A stretch of DNA of 64,000 nt from Oryzomicrobium terrae (GTDB lineage: Bacteria; Pseudomonadota; Gammaproteobacteria; Burkholderiales; Rhodocyclaceae). A program made the translations under genes and the position numbers. The stretch covers positions 744,001 to 808,000 of the forward strand of contig NZ_CP022579.1 in NCBI RefSeq assembly GCF_008274805.1, given 5' to 3'. Of the stretch, positions 45,234 through 55,200 are shown piece by piece. How positions within the stretch are numbered: position 1 is the stretch's first letter; each line of letters opens with the position of its first letter. Below the pieces are notes generated by a model that saw only the letters and a program-made list of their open reading frames with translations, did not search any database and was not told the DNA's origin.

Positions 45234-46145
45234 TCAGGTCTCGGCCGCCCCCTCCCGCCCCGCCAGCAGGGCAGCCTCCCTCATCACCAGTTCGGCGATG
45301 GCGTCGGCCACCGCCCGCACCCGGGGCGAGCGGCGCAGGTCCGGATGCAGCACCAGCCACAGCTTGCGCCGGGTCGGGCAGTCGTAAGCGGGTAGACGCA
45401 CCAGTACATCGTCCCGGTTGCCGAGGAAGTAGGGCAGGGCGGTCACACCCAGGCCGGCCCGGGCCGCCTGGTAGAGACCGCCCAGGTCGTTGCTGCGCAA
45501 CACCGTGGGGCGCCCGGCGGTGAGACTGTCGAGCCATTGCTGCTGGGGCACCTGGCGCAGGCTCTCGTCGTAGCCGACGAATTCCCACTCTGTCGCCGGC
45601 CGGGCCGCCCACTCGGGCGTGGCGAACAGGCCGTAGCCCATTTCCGCCAGGGGCCGGGCCACCAGGCCGGGAGCGCTGGGGCGGGAGAGGCGCAGGGCCA
45701 GGTCGGCCTCGCGCCGGGTCAGGTTGGCCTCCCGGGCCTCGCCCACCACTTCCAGGCGGATGTCCGGCCAGCGCTGGCGCAGGGGCCCCAGGCGCGGGAC
45801 GAGAAAGTGGCTGGCCACCACCGGCGGGGCGGAGAGACGCACCGTGCCGGACAGGGTGGCCACCCCCAGGGCGGCGCGGCCGAAGGCCAGGGCCTCGTCC
45901 TCCATGCGCTGGGCGTGCTGGGCCAGGGCCTCCCCTTCCGGGGTGAGGCGCCAGCCCCGGGGCAGCCGGTCGAACAGGCGCAGCTTGAGGGCCTGCTCCA
46001 GGGCATCGACGCGCCGGGCCACGGTGGAGTGCTCCACCTTGAGGGCACGGGCGGCGCCGGACAGGCTGCCTTCCCGGGCCAGGGCGAGAAAGTGGCGCAC
46101 GTCGTCCCATTGCAGGGGGGCGTTCAGGTCTGGTGAATTTTGCAC
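45234..46145 (-). CDS. LysR-family transcriptional regulator
   Basis: About 303 residues. N-terminal helix-turn-helix LQWDDVRHFLALAREGSLSGAA...HSTVARRVDALE; effector domain from about 100 (SGTVRLSAPPVVASHFLVPRL). It is of the group with the 'WDDxRxFLAxAR' start. Start codon uncertain: GTG at 46145 or TTG at 46151, both without SD. It is divergent from a zeta-crystallin-type quinone reductase gene, the likely target. Confidence 0.9.
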   Translation of the reverse strand: MQNSPDLNAPLQWDDVRHFLALAREGSLSGAARALKVEHSTVARRVDALEQALKLRLFDRLPRGWRLTPEGEALAQHAQRMEDEALAFGRAALGVATLSGTVRLSAPPVVASHFLVPRLGPLRQRWPDIRLEVVGEAREANLTRREADLALRLSRPSAPGLVARPLAEMGYGLFATPEWAARPATEWEFVGYDESLRQVPQQQWLDSLTAGRPTVLRSNDLGGLYQAARAGLGVTALPYFLGNRDDVLVRLPAYDCPTRRKLWLVLHPDLRRSPRVRAVADAIAELVMREAALLAGREGAAET

Positions 46146-46339
46146 AGTCAATGTGTGTTCATTGGGAATTTTCGGGCGATTTTGAACGGATTACAGTGGC
46201 CCGGCAATGCGCTTCCGGGGCAACAGCGCCGCGCCGACAACACGGTGCGATGCCCGGGGCTGCTGGACGTTTTTCCGAGGCTTCCGGCAGTCCGCCCCGG
46301 GGGCGTCATTTTTCCCGTCATCCATTTCGAGAGGTCGCC

Positions 46340-47377
46340 ATGTCAACCCTTGCCCCGTCCGCCGCCGTTGCGACGCCCCACGCGCCCCTGACCCACGCCA
46401 CCGAAGTCCGCCTGCACCGCCCCGGCGATGCCACGGCCCTCCAGGTCGAGCGCCGCCCCCTGCCCGCCCCCGGTCCCGGGGAAGTGCAGATCCGCCACCG
46501 CGCCATCGGCGTCAATTTCGTCGATATCTACCACCGCACCGGCCTTTACGCCCTGCCCTCCCTGCCCGCCACCCTGGGGGTGGAAGGGGTGGGGGAAATC
46601 GTCGCCCTGGGGGCCGGTGCCGCCGAGCAGTACGGCCTGGCCCTGGGCCAGCGGGTGGCCTACGCCGGGCCGCCGGCGGGCAGCTATGCCAGCGCGCGCA
46701 ACTTCCCCGCCGCCCGGGCGGTGCCCCTGCCCGACGGGGTGTCCGACGCCAGCGCCGCCGGGGCCATGCTGCGCGGCATCACCGCCCATATGCTGTTCGC
46801 CCACGTGCGGCCCCTGCGGCCCGGCGACACGGTGCTGGTCCATGCCGCCGCCGGCGGGCTGGGGCTGGTGCTGACCCAGTGGGCCAAGGCCCTGGGGGCC
46901 ACGGTGATCGGCACCGTGGGCAGCGCCGCCAAGGCCGAGCTGGCGGCCGCCCACGGCCTGGACCACGCCATCCTCTACAAGGATGAGGACTTCGTCGCGG
47001 CGGTGAAGGAGCTGACCGACGGCCAGGGTGTGCACTACGCCATCGACGGCATCGGCGGCGCCACCCTGGCCCGCACCCTGGAGGCGGTCCGCCCCTACGG
47101 CATGGCGGCGTCCATCGGCCAGGTGGCCGGTGACATCGGCCTCGTCGATCCGGCCCTGCTCGGCCCGGCCCGCTCCATCGCCCTGTCCCGCCCCGGGGTG
47201 TTCCGCTTCATGACCGACCTGGCGCGCTACCGGGAAGGGGCGGCGGCCACCCTGGCGCGCCTGGCTGCGGGCCTCAAGGTGGAAGTGGGGGGCACCTTGC
47301 CTCTGGAGCAGGCCGCCGAGGCCCATCGCCGGCTGGAGGCGGGCGAGACCTCCGGGTCGTTGCTGCTCATCCCCTGA
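46340..47377 (+). CDS. qor: NADPH:quinone reductase (zeta-crystallin type)
   Basis: 345 residues, zinc-independent medium-chain dehydrogenase. Blocks: IGVNFVDIYHRTGLYALPSLPATLGVEGVGE (split to avoid over-quoting: VNFVDIYHRTGLY and LGVEGVGEIVALG), AAGAMLRGITAHMLF, and the Rossmann VLVHAAAGGLGLVLTQWAKALGATVIGTVG region. No structural zinc cysteines. ATG at 46340. The N-terminal 18 residues (STLAPSAAVATPHAPLTHAT) extend beyond E. coli QorA. Probable one-electron quinone reduction with NADPH. Confidence 0.92.
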   Translation: MSTLAPSAAVATPHAPLTHATEVRLHRPGDATALQVERRPLPAPGPGEVQIRHRAIGVNFVDIYHRTGLYALPSLPATLGVEGVGEIVALGAGAAEQYGLALGQRVAYAGPPAGSYASARNFPAARAVPLPDGVSDASAAGAMLRGITAHMLFAHVRPLRPGDTVLVHAAAGGLGLVLTQWAKALGATVIGTVGSAAKAELAAAHGLDHAILYKDEDFVAAVKELTDGQGVHYAIDGIGGATLARTLEAVRPYGMAASIGQVAGDIGLVDPALLGPARSIALSRPGVFRFMTDLARYREGAAATLARLAAGLKVEVGGTLPLEQAAEAHRRLEAGETSGSLLLIP

Positions 47378-47450
47378 GGCGGGGACAACGCCTTGTCGGG
47401 GGCGGGCATTGCACCTGCCCCTTTCCCCGCTGTGCAGCGGGGAGGATTTC

Positions 47451-47488
47451 GTTGACTCCGTTGATTCCGTTGATTCCCCATTCCCATT
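47451..47488 (+). repeat. Short tandem repeats (9-mer GTTGATTCC)
   Basis: GTTGACTCC, GTTGATTCC, GTTGATTCC (47451-47477), followed by CCATTCCCATT. Related in style to the GATTCCC heptamers at 36528. Confidence 0.6.
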
Positions 47489-47509
47489 GCATCGTTGGAG
47501 ATCATGCTC

Positions 47510-47833
47510 ATGTTGTACGTCGTGCTACTGCGCTACATTCGTTCCCTGGCTGAAGTGGAGGCCCATCTGGAGGCTCACCGCGACTACCTGTATCGCCAGT
47601 TCGGCGCCGGCCGCTTCATCGCTTCCGGCCCTCAGGAGCCGCGCCAGGGCGGCGTCATCCTGGCCCGGGCGCCCTCCCGGGAGGCGCTGCTCGGCTGGCT
47701 GGCGGAAGATCCCTTTTCCCAGGCCGGGGTGGCCGCCTTCGAGGTGGTGGCCTTCCATGCCACGCTGCGGGCCTCCGAACTGCCGGCGTCCCTGGCGCCG
47801 GACAGCGCAGCCGTGCCGCGGCTGGCGGCCTGA
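47510..47833 (+). CDS. YciI-family protein
   Basis: 107 residues, ferredoxin-like YCII domain: MLYVVLLRYIRSLAEVEAHL, HRDYLYRQFGAGRFIASGPQ with the conserved His-Asp pair, and REALLGWLAEDPFSQAGVA. Family function is unclear (possible small-molecule enzymes). Start ATG at 47510 with SD GGAG at 9 bases; ATG at 47504 also possible. A 14-base perfect hairpin follows and then the cupin gene. Confidence 0.88.
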   Translation: MLYVVLLRYIRSLAEVEAHLEAHRDYLYRQFGAGRFIASGPQEPRQGGVILARAPSREALLGWLAEDPFSQAGVAAFEVVAFHATLRASELPASLAPDSAAVPRLAA

Positions 47834-47849
47834 GGGGCCGGGTAACTAC

Positions 47850-47888
47850 CGGTGCCACCGGGATGGCAGGAGCGTCCCGGTGGCACCG
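47850..47888 (+). terminator. Strong hairpin between YciI and cupin genes
   Basis: CGGTGCCACCGGGA (47850-47863) and TCCCGGTGGCACCG (47875-47888): 14 perfect pairs, 11-base loop. No T tract; it may be a Rho-assisted terminator, mRNA-stabilising stem or operator. Confidence 0.55.
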
Positions 47889-47911
47889 TCAATTTCGTGA
47901 AAGGACGCACC

Positions 47912-48418
47912 ATGCCCGACCATGTTGTTCCCATCGTCACCCTGGCGGACCTGCCGTTGACCGAGCACGGCAACGGCGCACGCTACCAGGCCCGCGCCGC
48001 CCAGATAGCCGGTCGGCTCGGCCTGAAGGGCCTGGGCGCCCGGCTGGTGGAGTTGCCGCCGGGCAAACGGGCCTGGCCGCGCCATCACCACTATGCCAAC
48101 GAGGAGTTGGTGGTGATCCTGGAAGGGCAGGGGCTCTGGCGCTTCGGCGCCGAGTCCCGCCCGGTTCGGGCCGGTGACGTGCTCGGCGCCCCGGCGGGTG
48201 GGCCGGAAACGGCTCATCAACTGGAGAACGATTCGGATGCTCCGCTGCGTTACCTGGTGGTCAGCACCATGCATGCGCCGGACGTGATGGGCTACCCGGA
48301 TTCGGGCAAGGTGGCGATCTTTGCCGGTGCCCCACCGGGGGGCGACAAAGCCGCCCGCACCCTGGAGTACGTGGGCCGCCTGGGGCCGACGGCGGGGTAT
48401 TGGGAGGGCGAGGCGTAA
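47912..48418 (+). CDS. Cupin-domain protein
   Basis: 168 residues, single cupin barrel: metal-site motif 1 around WPRHHHYANEELVVILEGQG (HxH and Glu), and motif 2 around ETAHQLENDSDAPLRYLVV (His). A C-terminal tail (YPDSGKVAIFAGAPPGG, LEYVGRLGPTAGYWEGE) occurs in a group of uncharacterised proteobacterial cupins. SD AAAGGA before the ATG at 47912. Function unknown. Confidence 0.87.
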   Translation: MPDHVVPIVTLADLPLTEHGNGARYQARAAQIAGRLGLKGLGARLVELPPGKRAWPRHHHYANEELVVILEGQGLWRFGAESRPVRAGDVLGAPAGGPETAHQLENDSDAPLRYLVVSTMHAPDVMGYPDSGKVAIFAGAPPGGDKAARTLEYVGRLGPTAGYWEGEA

Positions 48419-49007
48419 CCGGGGGCGGCTGCCGGGGGGAGACCGTGAGCGGTGGCCTCTGCCGTTCGGTGTGGGCCATCCGGCCGATGCATTTCGAAGC
48501 GCTCGGATGGCGGGCGCCCGGGTATTGGCGCTGCGGTGGTGCCAATACCCGTTTGTGACTATGGGCGACTGAATGGGCTGGTGCGTCGATATCGTGGCCA
48601 TCCTCAGATTTGATTCGGCGCGCATATGCCGGCCAGGCATCATGCTCGTGCCGCAGCCCCTTTGGGGCCAGTAAATGCCCCGGGGTGCCGTTCGTCCGCT
48701 TGTCTAGTGAAGTTGCATAGCCGAGCGGCGCTGTGCTGTTGAAAAGAGTCAATACATTGCAATATCATGCGAGTTAAATCGTCACCGTACGCAGGCGGCT
48801 GGAGGGGCGCCGCCAACGACGCGTCGGACGACGGATCCGCTGTACCGGTACCTCGTACCACCAGGCCCTGAGAGTGCCTCGCCGCGCGCCGGACAGGGCG
48901 GTCTGGTTCTAACAACAAGCAGCACTACGGAGAATCGTCGCCACCCTGGTTGCCGTCCGACCGATATTGCGTCCGGCAGGCTCCCCGGAGGGTGAAAGGA
49001 ATGCGGC
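48419..49007. other. 589-base gap upstream of the pilin operon
   Basis: No supported ORF. An AT-richer part (about 48700-48780) contains the promoter described next; the 240 bases that follow may be the leader of the pilin mRNA. I looked for a c-di-GMP riboswitch and saw none. Confidence 0.5.
48739..48768 (+). promoter_or_regulatory. Probable promoter of the minor pilin operon
   Basis: -35 TTGAAA (48739-48744), 18 bases, -10 TATCAT (48763-48768), in the only AT-rich stretch before pilE. It gives a leader of about 230 bases. Confidence 0.6.
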
Positions 49008-49445
49008 ATGAGAAGAACCGGGTTCACCCTGATCGAGCTTCTGATCACGATCGCCATCATCGGGATCCTGGCCTCCGTCGCCTACCCTGCCTACACCAGT
49101 TACGTCCAGCGCGGCCGCATCGCCGAAGCGATGAACCAGCTGGCAACCATGCGCGTCCAGCTTGAGCAGTACTACCAGGACAACCGCAACTACGGTTCCA
49201 CGGCCGCCGCCTGCGGCAACAACATCGGCACCCTGGACGGGGATGCGTTCACGTTCTCCTGCAATTACGGCACGGTCGCCACCAATCAGGGCTTCCTCAT
49301 TACGGCAACGGGCAAGGCGGGACGCGGGATGAACGGTTTCACCTTCACCATCGACCAGGACAACGCCCGCCAGACCACGGCCTTTCCCAATGCCAGTGGG
49401 CTGCCGCGTAATTGCTGGATGAGCCGGGCGGGCGATACATGCTGA
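49008..49445 (+). CDS. pilE: Type IV minor pilin, PilE family
   Basis: 145 residues, class III prepilin signal [19 protein letters not shown] with cleavage after G5 and Glu at +5. The D-region cysteines (AACGNN, FSCNYG, NCWMSR, DTC-end) and the [20 protein letters not shown] helix are typical of PilE-like minor pilins of betaproteobacteria. First gene of the overlapping pilE-fimT-pilV-pilW-pilX-pilY1 operon. Its stop overlaps the fimT start (ATGCTGA). Confidence 0.9.
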   Translation: MRRTGFTLIELLITIAIIGILASVAYPAYTSYVQRGRIAEAMNQLATMRVQLEQYYQDNRNYGSTAAACGNNIGTLDGDAFTFSCNYGTVATNQGFLITATGKAGRGMNGFTFTIDQDNARQTTAFPNASGLPRNCWMSRAGDTC

Positions 49446-49960
49446 CCCCGTTCATGGCGCCTCGCCGCAACGCCGGCTTCACCCTGATCGAAGCCATGAT
49501 CGTGGTGCTGATCATGGCCATCCTGGCGGGGTTGGCGGCGCCGTCCTTCCGCCAGATGATCACCAACTACCGGGTGCGCACCACGGCGGATGCCATCATG
49601 AACGGCCTGCAATTGGCCCGCGCCGAGGCGATTCGGCTCAATACCGGGGTGACGTTCACCCTGGCGGCCAGCGGCGGCTGGACCGTGGCCGTGCCGTTGC
49701 CCGCCCAGACTCTGCAGACCCGCCCGGCCGGCGAGAGCGGCGGAACGATGCAGATTGCCAGCACCAACGATCAACTCAGCCTGACCTTTACCTCCACCGG
49801 GCGCGTGCTCAATTTTTCCCCGGCCACCAATCTGTCCCGGGTGACGGTGACCGCTGCCGGAAGTGGAATCGATACCCTGCAGATCGACGTCTTTGCCGGT
49901 GGGCAGAGCCGCATGTGCAATCCGGCGATCACCGCCGCCAACGATCCGAGGAAATGCTGA
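49439..49960 (+). CDS. fimT: Type IV minor pilin FimT/FimU (GspH family)
   Basis: 173 residues from the ATG at 49439, overlapping pilE by 7 bases; ATG at 49454 is an alternative. Prepilin site [22 protein letters not shown] with Glu at +5. GspH/FimT core ([30 protein letters not shown]) and a late Cys (CNPAI, KC). It would be part of the minor-pilin complex priming pilus assembly. Confidence 0.9.
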   Translation: MLTPFMAPRRNAGFTLIEAMIVVLIMAILAGLAAPSFRQMITNYRVRTTADAIMNGLQLARAEAIRLNTGVTFTLAASGGWTVAVPLPAQTLQTRPAGESGGTMQIASTNDQLSLTFTSTGRVLNFSPATNLSRVTVTAAGSGIDTLQIDVFAGGQSRMCNPAITAANDPRKC

Positions 49961-50409
49961 TGGGTGCGTCCTCTGCCACACAGCGCGGTTTCACCCTGAT
50001 CGAGGGCTTGATCGCCCTCCTGATCTTTTCCCTGGGCATCCTGGGATTGGTGGCCATGCAGGCCAACGCCATCAACATGAGCACCGAGGCCCGGTACCGC
50101 GCCGACGCCGCCTTCCTCGCCGACCAGCTGTTCGGCTTGCTGTCCGTCGCCGACCCTGCCCAACTGGCAAGCTTTGCCCACCGCTCCACGGGGGGCAACC
50201 TGTGCGCTCCCGGTGGCAACGACACCACGGCCGCCGTCGTCACCGACTGGCTGACCCAGGTTAACGGGATGCTGCCCAACGCCCCGGCAAGCAAACAGCA
50301 AATCGTGGTTAACGCCGCCGACCGCACGGTGACCGTGACGCTGTGCTGGCAAGCGGTCCAGGGCGTACCCCACCATCACACCGTGACATCCCAACTGCAA
50401 TGGCAATGA
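49960..50409 (+). CDS. pilV: Type IV minor pilin PilV
   Basis: 149 residues from the ATG at 49960 (overlaps the fimT stop, TGATG; ATG at 49954 also possible). Prepilin site TQRG/FTLIEGLIALLIFSLGIL, Glu at +5. LGLVAMQANAINMSTEARYR matches PilV (GLAALQ-type helix). Minor pilin of the assembly-priming set. Confidence 0.9.
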   Translation: MGASSATQRGFTLIEGLIALLIFSLGILGLVAMQANAINMSTEARYRADAAFLADQLFGLLSVADPAQLASFAHRSTGGNLCAPGGNDTTAAVVTDWLTQVNGMLPNAPASKQQIVVNAADRTVTVTLCWQAVQGVPHHHTVTSQLQWQ

Positions 50410-51608
50410 TCATGGCGGTTTCTCCTTGTTCCGCACCCACCGCCCGCCGGTGGCGGCAGCGCGGTATTTCCCTGGTGGAATTGATGGTCGGTCTGGTGAT
50501 CGGCATGCTCGTCGTTCTGGCCGTGACCGGCTCGGTGGCGGTGCTCAACCAGCAGCGCAAGACCACCATTTCCGGCGGGGATGCCCAGGAAAGCGCCCGC
50601 ACCGCCCTCGGCGTGATCGACCGGGCCGCCCGCCTGGCCGGGGCTGGCTTGTTCAACAACGGCCAGCTGCTGTGCAGCAGCATCAACATCTATTACGACG
50701 GCACCACCCTGGCCAACGGCGCACCGTTGCTGCCGATCAAGATCACCGATGGCGGTGCGGGCGGGTCGGACAAGATCACCGTGACCTACGCCGATGCCAA
50801 GGGGGGTAGTGGCGTGGTCAACGTGGTGGAAGACATGCCAAACACCTCGGCCAACTTCGTCGTCAATCACCAGGGCAGTCTGCAGGTCGGCGACCTGGCT
50901 GTCGTCGGCGTACCGGGCAGCAACCGGCCGTGCACCCTGTTCCAGATTACCGATTTCCCCCCGGGGGGCGGTACCTGTGGTGGGGTGACGACCTCGTGTC
51001 TGAAAGTGCAGCACAACCCGGGCAGCACCGGAAAATACAACCCGGCCAATCCCAACACCGCCTTTGCCGATGCGCCGCGCTATGGCTACGTCAACGCGCC
51101 GCCCACCGTCATCGGCCCGGCCATCATTGCCCGCCTGGGCAAGCTGGTCCAGGACACGTATGCCGTGATGTGCAATTCCCTGGTGTCCTACGACGCCACC
51201 ATGGCCGGGGTGAATGCCCCGTCGTGCACGGCCTCGCCGGCCGCCTTCGCCAACGTCATCCCCCAGGTGGGCGACGTGGTGCAGATCCAGGCCCAGTATG
51301 GTATTTCCGCCAGCGCCAACAGCGATGTGGTGACGTCCTGGGTCGACGCTACCGGGGCCACTTGGGCGGCCCCCACCAGTGCCGACGCGATGCGCATCAA
51401 AGCGGTGCGCATCGCCGTCGTGGCGCGGGGGCGGGAGCCGGCTTCGGGGAACGTGACGGCAGCCGTATCCAGTGGATTTCCCGATGCCGCCGCGCCGGCG
51501 ATCGATCTGAGCACGGTTACCGTTCCCGCCGGCAAGACTTGGCAGAACTATCGTTACCGGGTCTACCAGAGCGTGATCCCCCTGAGGAACGTGGCATGGA
51601 ATCAGTAA
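50406..51608 (+). CDS. pilW: Type IV minor pilin PilW
   Basis: 400 residues from the ATG at 50406, overlapping the pilV stop (ATGA). Prepilin site RQRG/ISLVELMVGLVIGMLVV with Glu at +5, then RTALGVIDRAARLAGAGLFN as in PilW. A long C-terminal region with several cysteine pairs (TCGG, TSCLK, MCNS, SCTAS). Size is usual for PilW. Confidence 0.9.
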   Translation: MIMAVSPCSAPTARRWRQRGISLVELMVGLVIGMLVVLAVTGSVAVLNQQRKTTISGGDAQESARTALGVIDRAARLAGAGLFNNGQLLCSSINIYYDGTTLANGAPLLPIKITDGGAGGSDKITVTYADAKGGSGVVNVVEDMPNTSANFVVNHQGSLQVGDLAVVGVPGSNRPCTLFQITDFPPGGGTCGGVTTSCLKVQHNPGSTGKYNPANPNTAFADAPRYGYVNAPPTVIGPAIIARLGKLVQDTYAVMCNSLVSYDATMAGVNAPSCTASPAAFANVIPQVGDVVQIQAQYGISASANSDVVTSWVDATGATWAAPTSADAMRIKAVRIAVVARGREPASGNVTAAVSSGFPDAAAPAIDLSTVTVPAGKTWQNYRYRVYQSVIPLRNVAWNQ

Positions 51609-52207
51609 AACCCATGGCCGGTGGCCTGGTTAGGGCCCGGCGGCGCGAGCGGGGGGCGGCCCTGTTCGTCACCCTGATCGTGTTGGTACTGCTGACCCTG
51701 GCCGGCATCGCGGCGATGCGGTCGGCCGACACCAACAACGTCATTGCCGGCAACTTCGCCTTCAAGCAGGCGGCCATGCAGGCCTCCGACCGGGCGATCA
51801 CCGATGCCATGAACAACCTGGCCAACATCACGGTGGGTGGTGGCGGCAATGCTGACGTCAACAACCGCTATTTCAGTGTTCGCCAAGCGGCCATGGACAG
51901 CCTGGGCGTGCCGACGGGCGTTAACTGGAGCCAGGTGGCCTGCACCGACGAGACGGGGGCAGCGGTGGCGAATTGCGATACCAGCACCGGCAGCTACCGG
52001 ATCCAGTACTACCTGGAACGGCAATGCGATGCCAACCCGACGCTCACCGACCTGAAAGACATCAAGACCCACTGCGACTACGAGGTGCGCGCAACCGCGC
52101 CCAGCGAGCAGTTGGCCATTCGCTATCGCGTCATCATCCGGGTGCGTGGTCCGCGCAATGCCACTGGCCTGTATGAAGTAATGATCAGCGGTCCGGCCAC
52201 GAGCTGA
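51596..52207 (+). CDS. pilX: Type IV minor pilin PilX
   Basis: 203 residues, starting 13 bases inside the end of pilW. Signal RRRERG/AALFVTLIVLVLLTLAGIAA; like other PilX proteins it lacks the +5 Glu (position has Val). MRSADTNNVIAGNFAFKQAAMQASD is the PilX N-terminal domain. PilX bridges the minor-pilin complex to PilY1, which follows 15 bases later. Confidence 0.9.
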   Translation: MESVKPMAGGLVRARRRERGAALFVTLIVLVLLTLAGIAAMRSADTNNVIAGNFAFKQAAMQASDRAITDAMNNLANITVGGGGNADVNNRYFSVRQAAMDSLGVPTGVNWSQVACTDETGAAVANCDTSTGSYRIQYYLERQCDANPTLTDLKDIKTHCDYEVRATAPSEQLAIRYRVIIRVRGPRNATGLYEVMISGPATS

Positions 52208-52222
52208 CCAGGGGGAGAAACC

Positions 52223-55200
52223 ATGCAACGTCACGTCCTGAGGCGCCTGGCCCGCTACTCGGCCCTGTTTTTGGCCCTGGTAGGCTCCCTGGCGCTGGCC
52301 GGTACCGATATCGCCGACACCCCGATGGCGGTGAAGAACAACGTCGCGCCGAACTTCATGTTCATGGTCGACAGCTCCGGGTCGATGCGCAACATCGTGC
52401 CCGAGGCCCCCTACAGCCCGACGGCCACGTATCTGGCCAGCTGCCCGAACGGCAACCGCCAGGTGCCAGCCGGCACCTCCGTGGATCTGCGCATCACCGG
52501 CGGCGTGCCGAAGATCTATTACGGCAACAACAGCTATACCCTGGGGAGTGCCAGCAACTCCCAGCGCTGTTTTGACAATAACGCCACCTACAGCGCCCGC
52601 CTACTGGCCGATCAACCGTGCGGCGGTGGCACCACTTGTCCCACCTCCCTGGATGCCGTCTATACCGGCCATTACCTGAACTGGTTTTTCGGCAATTACG
52701 ACGGGCCCCTTACTGGCTGGGTGGACCGCAAGAAACTGAGTAACGCCAGCTACGCCGTGCATACCCGGCTGGAAATCGCCCAGATTGCCGCCAAGGCGAC
52801 CCTGGATGCCCTGCCGTTGCCCACCAGCGGCTCGACCCAGGCCAAGGTGCGGGTTGGCCTGAGCGCTTACAACAGCTCGGATGGTGGCTCGCTGCTGCGT
52901 GGCATCGCCGACCTGACGACCACCAACCTGGCGGCGATGAAGACCGCCATCGACGGCCTGGATGCTTCCGGCAGCACCCCCCTGTCCGAGACCCTGGCCG
53001 ATATCGGCCAGTACTTCACCATCCCCTATACCGGCAACCTGACCCTGCATCCGAATGGCACACCGTCGATTGCCAGCGTTGCCAGTACGTTCAAGCAGGG
53101 AACGAGCTCGCCGCACAAGCTGGCTGGCGCGCCCAGCACGTGCTCCGGTACGTCTTGCCCGGTGCAGTACTGGTGCCAGCGCTCCTATGCGATCCTGCTC
53201 ACCGATGGCCGTCCGCAGAACGACATCGGCTTGGCGAACAACGCTAACCTGTGCGACTACGCCGGGGTCATCGGTTCCTGCCCCACCACGGGGAAAAACC
53301 AGTATGGCCAGAAGACCACCACCACCCATATCGGCCATTTGGGCGGGGCACACAGTTATGAAAGCGGCGGCAGCGACTATCTGGATGACGTTGCCCAGGC
53401 GCTCTATGAGATAGACCTGCGGCCGGACCTGGCGGCGCCGGCGGGCCGCAGCAAAAAGAATAACGTCCGTACCTACACCGTCGGTTTTGCCGACGCCCAG
53501 GCGAAGGACGATCCCTTGCTGCAGGAGACCGCGGCGGAAGGCGGCGGCCTGTTCCTCACCGCCGACGACACCACCACCCTGACCACGGCGTTCAAGAAGG
53601 CCATGGACGATGCCCTGTCCAAGGACGGTGCCTCTTCGGCGGTGGCGGTGGTCAACACCCAGATCACCGTGGACAACACGGCCTATGCTTCCAAGTACAG
53701 TTCGGGCGACTGGAGCGGCGACCTGGAGGCCTTTTCCCTCAACACCACCACCGGCCTGCCCATCACCCCGAGCGTCTGGTCGGCCCAGGCCAAGCTCGAT
53801 GCGCGTACTGCGGCCAACCGCAACATCGTCACCTATTCGGGCACTGGCGGGGCGGTCTTTTCGGCCGCCTCCACCGGCCTTGCCGCGCCCCTGGTGAACT
53901 ACCTGCGCGGTGACCGCAGCCTGGAAGGCTCCACCTACCGCCGCCGCGGCCATCTGCTCGGCGACATCGTCAATGCCGAACCGGTGGTGGTGAAATACGG
54001 CGACACCCCGGTCATTTTCCAGGGCGCCAACGACGGCATGCTGCACGTCTTCAACGGCAGCATCAGCGCCTCCGACACCCAGCAGGGACAGGAGCTGTGG
54101 GCCTACGTGCCGCGCCTGCTGCTCAACAAGCTGAGCACCCTGGCCGATCCCAACTACGCCCACCAGTTCTACGTGGATGCCACGCCGGCGATTGCCGACG
54201 TGCCGGGGGCGAGCAGCACGACCAAGGTGCTGGTCGGCGGATTGGGCAAGGGCGGGCGCGGCTATTACGCCCTCGACATTACCAGCGGCACTGCCGCCTC
54301 GGAATCGGCCTACGCCGCCAAGGTGTTGTGGGAGGCCTTGGGCAGCGACAGCCGCATGGGCTACAGCTACGGCACGCCGCTGATCATCAACACGCCGTCC
54401 GGCTGGCGCGTGCTGGTGGCCTCGGGCTACAACAACGGTTCCGATACCTCCGGCGACGGCCACGGCCGGGTGTTCGTGCTCAATCCCACCACCGGCGCGG
54501 TGACCAACGTGATCGATACCGGCGTCGGCAATGCCGCCACGCCGGCCGGTCTGACCTACCTGGCCAAGCCCAACGGGGCCCTGGCCACGGACGTGATTTC
54601 CTACGTCTATGGTGGCGATCTGCTGGGCAACGTCTGGCGCTTCAACCTCAACGACTGGTCGGCGGTCCACATCGCCACCCTGACCGACGGGGCCGGCAAC
54701 GCCCAGGCGATTACGTCGGCGCCGGTGGTCGGGCCGGTCAATGCATCGGCCAGCAAGTACTTCGTCTATGTCGGTACCGGCCAGTATCTGGGCGACAGCG
54801 ACGTGCCCGGCAATACCCCGCAAAACGCCCATGCGACCCAGACCCAGTCGGTCTACGGCATCATCGACGACACCAGCGTCGTGTCGCCCCCTCTGCCCAA
54901 CATTCGCGGTGGCAACGGTTCCACCTGCCCGTCCGGCGGCGGCACCGGCGCCTTCGTTTGCCAGAACCCCGGCACGGCACAGAACAACAACACCGAGTAC
55001 ACCAACACGACCTATGGCTTGAGCGCCACCCAGACCGGCTGGTACTTCGACCTGCCCATCGCCAACGCCCGGGTCGTCACCCATCCCCAGCTGAGCTCCG
55101 GCGGTGCCCTGGTGATCACGGTCAACGTGCCAACCAACACCACCTGCGATCCGGGGGGCTCCAGCTGGTTCGTCAACGTCGATGCCGCCAATGGCGGCGC

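Noticed and set aside
48419-49007. c-di-GMP riboswitch before the pilin operon
   Set aside because: The conserved GEMM core motifs are not visible; the leader has only generic GC-rich pairing.
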